Shown in pieces: positions 57,414 through 64,000 of a stretch of 64,000 bases of DNA. The notes under the pieces were generated by a model that saw only the letters and a program-made list of their open reading frames with translations, was not told the origin of the DNA and made no database searches. A program made the position numbers and the translations under genes. Each line of letters begins with the position of its first letter. The first letter of the stretch is position 1. Source of the stretch: Lewinella sp. 4G2 (GTDB lineage Bacteria > Bacteroidota > Bacteroidia > Chitinophagales > Saprospiraceae); contig NZ_LVWJ02000014.1 in the NCBI RefSeq assembly GCF_001625015.1, positions 1,612,001 through 1,676,000 of the forward strand, given 5' to 3'.

Positions 57414-60191
57414 ATGAGCAACTTTTCCCACATCGCCAACGCGCACCCTTCCTACATCGAAAATCTGTACCAGACCTTCCTGCAGGACGCGACGGCGGTG
57501 GACGAAACCTGGCGCGACTTCTTCCTCGGTTTCGACTACGCCTCCGGCCACCAGAACGGCAGCGCCAGCGGCAACAAAATGCCCGTGGCCGCCGACGGCA
57601 GCATCGACTGGGAGCACGTCGCCAAGGAAATCAAGGTATTTGCCCTAATCAAAGCCTACCGCACCCGGGGCCACATGGACGCTTCCATCGACCCCATCAA
57701 TGAATTCGACGACCCGGACGCGATCCTGGACCTGCAGGATTTCGGCCTCGCCGAATCCGACCTGGAGGTGGAGTTCCTCGCCGCCAAGCAGCTCTTCTTT
57801 GAGGGCAAGGCGCCGCTGAAGGACATCATCGCCAAACTCAACGAAGTCTACCTCGGCTCCATCGGCTTTGAGTTCGACCACATCTTCCTCCGCGCCAAGC
57901 GCCGGTGGTTGCGGACGCGCATCGAGCAGCATCAGCCCAATAAGGCCTACAGCCTGGATGGTGAGGACAAGAAACACATCCTCTCCCGCCTCAACGACGC
58001 GGTTGGATTTGAGGATTTCCTGAAGACCAAGTACGTCGCCCAGAAGCGCTTCGGCCTGGAGGGTGGCGAAGCGGCCATCGTTGGGTTGGATACCATTATC
58101 GACCAGGCGTCCATCGAGGGCGTCGAGGAAGTCGTGATCGGCATGGCCCACCGCGGCCGCCTGAACGTGCTGGCCAACATCATGGGTAAGTCCTACGAAT
58201 CCATCTTCCAGGAGTTCGAAGGCGTAACGCCCGACGACGTGAAGGGCGATGGCGACGTAAAGTACCACATGGGCTACAGCAGCATCCGCGGCACCCGCGC
58301 CGGCAAGGAAGTTAACGTCAAGCTGGCCCCGAACCCCAGCCATCTGGAGGCCGTCGGGCCCGTCGTGGAGGGTTTCGCCCGCGCCAAGGCGGACGAGCTA
58401 TACGATAACGACTACGACAAGATCCTCCCCATCCTCATCCACGGCGACGCGGCGGTGGCCGGCCAGGGCGTCGTCTTCGAAACCGCCCAGATGAGCGAAC
58501 TGGATGCGTACACCACCGGTGGCACGATCCACTACATCATCAACAATCAGATCGGTTTCACCACCGACCAGGAGGACGCCCGCACGAGCATCTACGCCAG
58601 CGGCGTGGCGAGCGTGGTGCAGGCCCCCGTCTTCCACGTAAACGGTGACGACCCGGAGGCGGTCATGTTCGTCAGCCGCATGGCCGTCGAGTACCGCAAC
58701 GAGTTTAATTCCGACGTTTTCATCGACATGCTTTGCTACCGCAAGCACGGCCACAACGAAGGCGACGACCCGGGTTATACTCAGCCGGGCATGTATCAAA
58801 AGGTCAAGAAGCACTCCGACGTCCGCAAACTCTACATCCAGCAATTGGTGGAACGGGGCGACCTGGAAAAGGCGGAAGCCCTCCAGATGGGCAAAGATTT
58901 CAAAGCCCGCCTCCAGGGCATCTTCGACAAGGTCAAGAAGCAGGAGCTCCCCTACAAGTACCAGCCACCGGAGGAAGCCTGGCGCGCGCTTAACAGCGAC
59001 CACTGGAAGATGTCCGAGTTCGAGCAGAGCCCCGAAACGGGTGTGGCCAAGGACCGGATCGAGAGCGTCCTTCAGCACCTCGTCAGCCTCCCCGACGACT
59101 TCACGCCGGTGAATAAGGTGGACCGCCTGTTCAAGAGCTACAATAAGTCCATCGAGGAAAACAAACTCGACTGGGCACTCGGCGAACTGACCGCCTACGC
59201 CACTCTCCTGCTGGAAGGCAAGGATGTGCGCATGACGGGCCAGGACGTCCGCCGCGGCACCTTCAGCCACCGCCACGCCGTGCTGGTCAGTAAGGATGGC
59301 GAAACGACCTACAACCGCCTCGACGGCATGAACGAGGACCAGGGCAAGATGCGCATCTTCAACTCCCTGCTGAGTGAATTTGCCGTCCTCGGCTTCGAAT
59401 ACGGTTACGCTACGGCGGACCCGAACAACCTCGTCGTTTGGGAAGCCCAGTTCGGCGATTTCGCCAATGGCGCGATGACGATCTTCGATCAGTTCGTCAG
59501 CAGCGGCGAAAGCAAGTGGGCGCGGATGAACGGCCTCACGGTGCTTTTACCCCACGGGTACGAAGGTCAAGGACCGGAGCACTCCAGCGCCCGCCTCGAA
59601 CGCTTCCTCCAGCTCTGCGCGGAGTACAATATGGTGGTGACGAACATCACGATGCCGGCCAACTTCTTCCACGCCCTTCGCCGCCAGTTAGCCTGGGATT
59701 TCCGTAAGCCGATGATCAACATGAGCCCGAAGTCCGGCCTGCGCCACCCAATGGCCGTAAGCCAAGTGGCGGAATTCACGGAGGGCACCCGCTTCCAGGA
59801 GATTCTCGACGACCCCACGGTGGAGAAGGCGTCCGCCGTCAAGCGCGTCCTTTTCTGTAGTGGCAAGGTCTACTTCGATCTCGCCCAACACAAGGAAAAG
59901 AACCAGCGCGACGACGTCGCCATCGTCCGCTTCGAGCAGTTGTTCCCACTGCCTCCCGGGCAGGTCAACGCCATCATCGATCGTTACGCCGGTGCCGAGT
60001 TGTACTGGGTGCAGGAGGAGAGCCGCAACGCGGGCGCCTGGTCCTACATCAGCGAGCACTTCATCTACAACGAGGCCATTGGCCGCAAACTCACCTACGT
60101 TGGCCGCCCGGCCACGGCTTCGCCGGCGACTGGCTACAAGAAAGTGCACGAGCACGAGCAGTTGGCGTTGATTGAGCGGGCGTTTGGGTAA
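57414..60191 (+). CDS. sucA: 2-oxoglutarate dehydrogenase E1 component
   Basis: 925 residues, normal length. The N-terminal arm (SYIENLYQTFLQDATAVDETWRDFF) anchors E1 to E2 in the complex. Thiamine-diphosphate enzyme signatures include GMAHRGRLNVLANIMGK, HGDAAVAGQGVVFET and NNQIGFTT, with the C-terminal transketolase-like part (HEYNMVVTNITMPANFFHALRRQ). It decarboxylates 2-oxoglutarate in the TCA cycle and passes the succinyl group to E2. The E2 gene (sucB) that usually follows is not here; the next gene is an unrelated membrane protein. Strong C-ending codon preference suggests high expression. Confidence 0.96.
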   Translation: MSNFSHIANAHPSYIENLYQTFLQDATAVDETWRDFFLGFDYASGHQNGSASGNKMPVAADGSIDWEHVAKEIKVFALIKAYRTRGHMDASIDPINEFDDPDAILDLQDFGLAESDLEVEFLAAKQLFFEGKAPLKDIIAKLNEVYLGSIGFEFDHIFLRAKRRWLRTRIEQHQPNKAYSLDGEDKKHILSRLNDAVGFEDFLKTKYVAQKRFGLEGGEAAIVGLDTIIDQASIEGVEEVVIGMAHRGRLNVLANIMGKSYESIFQEFEGVTPDDVKGDGDVKYHMGYSSIRGTRAGKEVNVKLAPNPSHLEAVGPVVEGFARAKADELYDNDYDKILPILIHGDAAVAGQGVVFETAQMSELDAYTTGGTIHYIINNQIGFTTDQEDARTSIYASGVASVVQAPVFHVNGDDPEAVMFVSRMAVEYRNEFNSDVFIDMLCYRKHGHNEGDDPGYTQPGMYQKVKKHSDVRKLYIQQLVERGDLEKAEALQMGKDFKARLQGIFDKVKKQELPYKYQPPEEAWRALNSDHWKMSEFEQSPETGVAKDRIESVLQHLVSLPDDFTPVNKVDRLFKSYNKSIEENKLDWALGELTAYATLLLEGKDVRMTGQDVRRGTFSHRHAVLVSKDGETTYNRLDGMNEDQGKMRIFNSLLSEFAVLGFEYGYATADPNNLVVWEAQFGDFANGAMTIFDQFVSSGESKWARMNGLTVLLPHGYEGQGPEHSSARLERFLQLCAEYNMVVTNITMPANFFHALRRQLAWDFRKPMINMSPKSGLRHPMAVSQVAEFTEGTRFQEILDDPTVEKASAVKRVLFCSGKVYFDLAQHKEKNQRDDVAIVRFEQLFPLPPGQVNAIIDRYAGAELYWVQEESRNAGAWSYISEHFIYNEAIGRKLTYVGRPATASPATGYKKVHEHEQLALIERAFG

Positions 60192-60226
60192 TCCCCACCC
60201 CCGGCCCCTGCCCGAGGGGGAGGGGA
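60192..60226 (+). terminator. GC-rich hairpin after sucA
   Basis: TCCCCACCCCC (60192-60202) pairs with GGGGGAGGGGA (60216-60226) with one A-A mismatch; no T run follows, so termination strength is uncertain. Confidence 0.55.
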
Positions 60227-60242
60227 GTATGCTCGCTCAAAA

Positions 60243-60713
60243 ATGTATACTGCTTGGATTGCATCAATGCAATGTCAATCGTATCGTAGTGCTGCATTGG
60301 GCGCTGGCGCGGGTGCTGTGTGGATGGGATTGAACGTAGCGCTCAGCATTAGTAATACCATTAATTGGGTAATACCGATCGTGTCGTTAGTCGTACCCGT
60401 TAGGCAAGCAATGAGGACAATCAACAACCGGGATTGGTCACTGATTTTCGTAATGCTAGCGGTAGTCTGCTGGTTAGTTGGTGTGTTGACGATGGCGTCA
60501 CCCTACTTCTCTAAGGAGGCGGAGGCTACGTGGCGAAATGTTTCCCAAATTGGAATGGTTGCTTGTATGGTGGTGGCTGCCTATCTATTGTTTTTGGCGG
60601 GGCGGGAGCGTGCGCTTGGGGTTGGCGCTTTGATGATTTTGTATGTTTTTATTTGGTTGGGGGTAGCCTCTTGGGTTTGGATGTTTTGGTTGTTGGGGAG
60701 TGTGTTTGGTTAG
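60243..60713 (+). CDS. Small multi-pass membrane protein of unknown function
   Basis: 156 residues with about four hydrophobic helices (near 29-50, 67-87, 100-117 and 126-150). No family recognised. Met28 (60324) before GLNVALSISNTINWVIPIV is an alternative start; with it, the 17-bp motif at 60300-60316 would lie in the leader instead of encoding GAGAGA. Base composition is lower in GC than sucA, and codon use differs, so the gene may be acquired or weakly expressed. Confidence 0.6.
   Translation: MYTAWIASMQCQSYRSAALGAGAGAVWMGLNVALSISNTINWVIPIVSLVVPVRQAMRTINNRDWSLIFVMLAVVCWLVGVLTMASPYFSKEAEATWRNVSQIGMVACMVVAAYLLFLAGRERALGVGALMILYVFIWLGVASWVWMFWLLGSVFG
60300..60316 (-). repeat. 17-bp dispersed motif, copy 16
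   Basis: Exact match (Y=C, N=C), at the start of the small membrane protein gene. Confidence 0.9.
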
Positions 60714-60723
60714 CCTCCCGGCT

Positions 60724-60745
60724 CCCGACCTCCAGGTCGGGTTTT
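60724..60745 (+). terminator. Terminator after the small membrane protein gene
   Basis: CCCGACCT (60724-60731) pairs with AGGTCGGG (60734-60741), followed by TTTT. Confidence 0.8.
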
Positions 60746-60840
60746 CAGATCTTTATGCACATTTTATGTTTCTTGCTTTTGTTGCACTTCTTTTCAGATG
60801 AAAAGAAGCAAAAATCTTGTCCTGTAACCGTGGCTTAACG

Positions 60841-61201
60841 CGATTTCTCGGCGGAAAGGCTAAAATCTGCAAACTCGCTAATAAATTTTTGCGCTGAGTC
60901 TAGGTCTGTTGATTACATTAAATTGTGGGTATAGCGTAAATGTTGGCGCGCTCGAACAGTGCAGATTTCTTGACGCCTTTCCGCCGAGAAATCGCTACCA
61001 CGTTTAAGGGACGGGTAACTTCGAGGGCTAGAGGTATCACATCTAACGCCTAAAATCTAACGTCTAAAGTCCCTCCAAGCCTTTCCGCTGAGAAATTGCT
61101 ACTACAGTTCAGGGACGGATGACTTCCAAGGCTTGAGGTATCCCGTCTAACTTCTAAAATCTAACGTCTAAAGTCCCTAAAAGCCTTTCCGCCGGAAACA
61201 T
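60841..61201. repeat. Tandem 104-bp repeat with a distant inverted 20-bp copy
   Basis: Two adjacent units of exactly 104 bases, 60975-61078 and 61079-61182, both open with GCCTTTCCGC and close with a heptamer tract and AAAGTCCCT; a third unit breaks off at about 61201. CGATTTCTCGGCGGAAAGGC at 60841-60860 is the exact inverse of 60975-60994. This fills most of the 557-bp gene-free gap 60714-61270. Confidence 0.85.
61042..61076 (+). repeat. Tandem 7-bp repeat inside the first 104-bp unit
   Basis: Units TCTAACG, CCTAAAA, TCTAACG, TCTAAAG, TCCCTCC. The second 104-bp unit carries the matching tract at 61146-61180. Confidence 0.85.
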
Positions 61202-61270
61202 CACTTCTGCTCAACAAAATTGCTGTTGAAAATATAAAAGCCGCTAGAACTCCCTATCTTCCAACCAAAC

Positions 61271-62290
61271 ATGAAACACCTAACGACAAAACTTACGCTA
61301 CTTTTTCTTCTATCCTGGGCATCATCGCTCACCGCACAAAACAACCCCTCTTGGCCGGACACCCTCAATGTACTCGTCCCTTTCTACTTTGAAGACGGCA
61401 TTGGTAATAAGGATACCGTATTCGTTGGGTTTAGTGACGAAGCAACAGATGCAATCAATTCACATTTGGGAGAAGTTGATATTACGGGTCAGCCATTCGA
61501 TAGCATTTTTGAAGTCCGAGTCGCGGAGTTGAATCGCAGGTATAGACCAGAATTCGGTTTGAAGTATTCTGGTAAAACGGGTTATTATAATCGAGTCTAT
61601 GATTTTCGGTCTTCTACCATCCCCTGTATTAATTATTCCTCCACTAGGATCATCGAGTTCGTAGTAAACGTTAATCACTATCCAATTAAAGTTTCTTGGG
61701 ATTCAAGCGTGTTCAGAGAAGGTGGAGATTTGTATTGTATTGCGAATTCGTTGATTACCAATAATTACGCCGAACCAATTTTGGACCGATGGTGGGAATT
61801 TGCAGCTCCCAATGATCTGGACTTTAAATGTTTAGCGGTTCAGAACAGTACTCACAGTTTTGAACCATTCGCTTCTAGATTTGTGAATTCTCCTTTTGAC
61901 CCTACGGGAGCATTTATCGTGTTACCAGAAGAAGGCAGCTCTGGGCCAGATACAATGGCCATCTTGTCATTTTCACTTAATTACGGAAATATTGAAACCC
62001 CTCCCTGCCACGACATCCTAGCCCCCGTATCCAACCCCGCCGAAGAACTTCCCTTTACGGTTTATCCCAACCCAGCCACCAGCAATTTGCGGGTCACGCT
62101 TCCGGAGAACAGCCTGGCTACCAATTTTCGGTTTGACATCTACTCTGCTTATGGTCGTCTCCTGCAATCGGGGCGGCTTGGGGTTGGTGGCTCCATTGAT
62201 GTTGCGGACCTAGCTACCGGCACCTATTGCTTGCGCCTGGTGGATGAGGCGACGGGGGAGACGGGCGTGGTGATGTGGGTGAAGCGGTGA
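61271..62290 (+). CDS. Secreted T9SS protein, tandem copy A
   Basis: 339 residues. The signal peptide (MKHLTTKLTLLFLLSWASSLTAQ) is followed by a domain of about 230 residues I do not recognise (WPDTLNVLVPFYFEDGIGNKDTVFVGFS ... DRWWEFAAPNDLDFKCL). The last 80 residues are a T9SS sorting domain (VYPNPATSNLRVTLPENS ... GTYCLRLVDEATGETGVVMWVKR). Copy B at 62590 is nearly identical from Trp-Pro-Asp-Thr onward. It should be exported through the outer membrane. GC content is lower than in the rest of the window. The gene lies directly after the 104-bp repeats. Confidence 0.85.
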   Translation: MKHLTTKLTLLFLLSWASSLTAQNNPSWPDTLNVLVPFYFEDGIGNKDTVFVGFSDEATDAINSHLGEVDITGQPFDSIFEVRVAELNRRYRPEFGLKYSGKTGYYNRVYDFRSSTIPCINYSSTRIIEFVVNVNHYPIKVSWDSSVFREGGDLYCIANSLITNNYAEPILDRWWEFAAPNDLDFKCLAVQNSTHSFEPFASRFVNSPFDPTGAFIVLPEEGSSGPDTMAILSFSLNYGNIETPPCHDILAPVSNPAEELPFTVYPNPATSNLRVTLPENSLATNFRFDIYSAYGRLLQSGRLGVGGSIDVADLATGTYCLRLVDEATGETGVVMWVKR

Positions 62291-62444
62291 TGGGGGGTGA
62301 ATGAATTTATCAACTTTTTGAGGCAAGCTCAAAGTGAGTGAGAGGACTGCGTCAAATCACCGCCTGTCAAAATTATTCTGCGATACCGCTAATCGCTGCG
62401 TATTTTACTAACGAATTATTAAGTATTCCCGAACCCTACTGCTA

Positions 62445-62585
62445 ATGAAACCAGGATTTACTCTCATCCAACTTGCTGGTAGCTACCACCATCAACTTGA
62501 CTTGTCATTCCTTCCAAATGGAGCAGGTACAATTGTAGTTGTAGTTGATGGATACCCCTATTACAAACAGTTTGTAAAGCAATAG
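62445..62585 (+). pseudogene. Possible fragment of a T9SS sorting domain
   Basis: A 46-codon frame (MKPGFTLIQLAGSYHHQLDL...) ends in VVVVDGYPYYKQFVKQ, which resembles the last two strands of a T9SS tail. A stop lies 11 codons before it, so it is no longer attached to a secreted domain. It ends five bases before copy B. A real small gene cannot be excluded. The rest of 62291-62589 shows nothing else. Confidence 0.3.
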
Positions 62586-62589
62586 CGAG

Positions 62590-63609
62590 ATGAATAACTT
62601 AAGTCTTAGGTTAATTGGTGCGCTTGTATGCTTGGCGCTAAATAGTCTGCATGCGCAGAGCAACTACGAATGGCCAGATACCCTCAATGTGCTCGTCCCT
62701 TTCTACTTTGAAGACGGCATTGGTAATAAGGATACCGTATTCGTTGGGTTTAGTGACGAAGCAACAGATGCAATCAATTCACATTTGGGAGAAGTTGATA
62801 TTACGGGTCAGCCATTCGATAGTATTTTTGAAGTCCGAGTTGCGGAGTTGAATCGCAGGTATAGTCCAAAATTCGGTTTGAGGTATTCTGGTAAGACGGG
62901 TTATTTTAATCGAGTTTATGATTTTCGGTCTTCTACCATCCCATGTATTAATTATTCCTTCACTAGGATCATCGAATTCGTAGTAAATGTTGATCACTAT
63001 CCAATTAAAGTTTCTTGGGATTCAAGCGTGTTCAGAGAAGGTGGAGATTTGTATTGTATTGCGAATTCGTTGATTACCAATAATTACGCCGAACCAATTT
63101 TGGACCGATGGTGGGAATTTGCAGCTCCCAATGATCTGGACTTTAAATGTTTGGCGGTTCAGAACAGTACTCACAGTTTTGAACCATTCGCTTCTAGATT
63201 TGTGAATTCTCCTTTTGACCCTACGGGAGCATTTATCGTGTTACCAGAAGAAGGAAGTTCTGGGCCAGATACAATGGCCATCTTGTCACTGTCACTTTAC
63301 TACGGAAATGTTCAAAGCCCTCCCTGCCACGACATCCTAGCCCCCGTATCCAACCCCACCGAAGAACTTCCCTTTACGGTTTACCCCAACCCAGCCACCA
63401 GCAATTTACGGGTCACGCTTCCGGAGAACAGCTTGGCTACCAATTTTCGGTTTGACATCTACTCTGCTTACGGTCGTCTGCTGCAATCTGGGCAGCTTGA
63501 GGTTGGTGGCTCTATTGAAGTAGCGGACCTGGCTACCGGCACCTATTGCTTGCGTCTGGTGGATGAGGCGACGGGGGAGACGGGCGTGGTGATGTGGGTG
63601 AAGCGGTGA
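62590..63609 (+). CDS. Secreted T9SS protein, tandem copy B
   Basis: 339 residues, the same length as copy A. From about 62672 to 63610 the DNA is nearly identical to 61353-62291, with only scattered changes, while the signal peptide (MNNLSLRLIGALVCLALNSLHAQ) and the DNA around it are unrelated to copy A. The T9SS tail (PNPATSNLRVTLPENS ... VMWVKR) is preserved. Both copies look intact. Recent duplication or gene conversion limited to the mature protein is the simplest reading. The function is unknown. Confidence 0.85.
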   Translation: MNNLSLRLIGALVCLALNSLHAQSNYEWPDTLNVLVPFYFEDGIGNKDTVFVGFSDEATDAINSHLGEVDITGQPFDSIFEVRVAELNRRYSPKFGLRYSGKTGYFNRVYDFRSSTIPCINYSFTRIIEFVVNVDHYPIKVSWDSSVFREGGDLYCIANSLITNNYAEPILDRWWEFAAPNDLDFKCLAVQNSTHSFEPFASRFVNSPFDPTGAFIVLPEEGSSGPDTMAILSLSLYYGNVQSPPCHDILAPVSNPTEELPFTVYPNPATSNLRVTLPENSLATNFRFDIYSAYGRLLQSGQLEVGGSIEVADLATGTYCLRLVDEATGETGVVMWVKR

Positions 63610-63760
63610 TGTAGGTCAGAGAATTTTGCGCCTTTGGAATTTTTATATTATGAAGCAGTGAGACTGATCAACTCTTCGGTGGGGCATTTACTATTTGGAA
63701 ATTCAAAATTTGTTGCGTACTTTACTTTCGCCTACTTGTCACACCACTTATCAAAATCCT

Positions 63761-64000
63761 ATGAAGCACCTGTTAACCTTACTTCTATTATTCACCACCA
63801 TAATTGTTTTCGGACAGGCTGACCCTGGGGACTACTGCGCCTCAGATTCTCTTGCTACTAGCCCCCCAGTGTCGTTAGACAAAAGCGCTCATCCTTTCTG
63901 TAACCTCGGGGTGCCGGACATAGTTAACAATTGTAAGGAAGTTTACGTGAAAGTAAACGTACATTTCTTTGTCAATGATGATGGTACTGGTTTGACGGCC
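63761..64000 (+). CDS. Secreted protein, N-terminal part (runs off the window)
   Basis: From ATG 63761 the frame is open to the edge, 80 codons. It starts with a signal peptide (MKHLLTLLLLFTTIIVFGQ), then a Cys-containing region (DYCASDSLATSPPVSL ... FCNLGVPDIVNNC) and VYVKVNVHFFVNDDGTG, a phrase that resembles the start of large T9SS-exported Bacteroidota proteins. The start MKHL is shared with copy A. A longer overlapping frame at 63634-63822 is judged spurious. Confidence 0.7.
   Translation, partial: MKHLLTLLLLFTTIIVFGQADPGDYCASDSLATSPPVSLDKSAHPFCNLGVPDIVNNCKEVYVKVNVHFFVNDDGTGLTA

Noticed and set aside
63634-63822. 62-codon frame before the last gene
   Set aside because: It overlaps a frame with a clear signal peptide starting at 63761; the composition is not convincing.

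Overview
The window looks like part of the chromosome of a Bacteroidota bacterium, most likely a marine Lewinella-like member of the Saprospiria. This is inferred from SusC/SusD genes, several secreted proteins with type IX secretion system (T9SS) C-terminal sorting domains, a HisKA_2 two-component pair, Bacteroidota-style promoters (TTG ... TAnnTTTG) and a GC-rich coding style. No tRNA, rRNA, CRISPR array, prophage or classical transposase was seen.

Layout. 1-5.8 kb: end of a SusC-type receptor, its SusD partner, a lipoprotein and a T9SS-exported repeat protein. 5.9-11.8 kb: di-haem peroxidase, M23 peptidase, CIA30-like protein, catalase-peroxidase KatG and a small zinc-ribbon membrane protein. 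12.1-14.7 kb: response regulator plus TPR/HisKA_2 kinase. 15.0-37.2 kb: two giant paralogous surface proteins (about 2,760 and 2,905 aa; SdrD_B, propeller-like and DUF11 modules) on either side of ribonucleotide reductase genes nrdB and nrdA. A cluster of DnaA boxes lies before nrdB. A 560-bp inverted-repeat element carrying a four-helix-bundle (S23-type) gene lies between nrdB and nrdA. 37.3-46.2 kb: TonB receptor broken by one in-frame stop, divergent WYL regulator and RtcB, a lipoprotein, beta-carbonic anhydrase, and a sulfatase with a T9SS partner. 46.3-57.1 kb: AsmA-like giant, T9SS-tail relic, FG-GAP/LamG protein, superoxide dismutase, tocopherol-cyclase-like protein, GH3 protein. 57.4-64 kb: 2-oxoglutarate dehydrogenase E1, small membrane protein, a repeat-rich gap, a tandem pair of near-identical T9SS proteins and the start of another secreted protein.

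The most unusual signal is a 17-bp dispersed DNA motif, GCACCYGCGNCAGCGCC. It occurs 16 times (14 exact matches, two with one mismatch), eight times on each strand, in coding and non-coding DNA and in several reading frames. Flanks are not conserved. A second layer is a family of short tandem 7-bp repeats in intergenic regions; one pair forms the arms of the S23 element. Together they suggest a genome with its own repetitive vocabulary.

How the genes work together. The SusCD cluster and sulfatase pair suggest uptake or processing of (possibly sulfated) polymers. The SdrD_B giants and T9SS proteins suggest an elaborate cell surface. KatG, SOD and the di-haem peroxidase handle reactive oxygen. 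NrdAB supplies deoxynucleotides, and the DnaA boxes beside it point either to DnaA control of that operon or to a replication origin.
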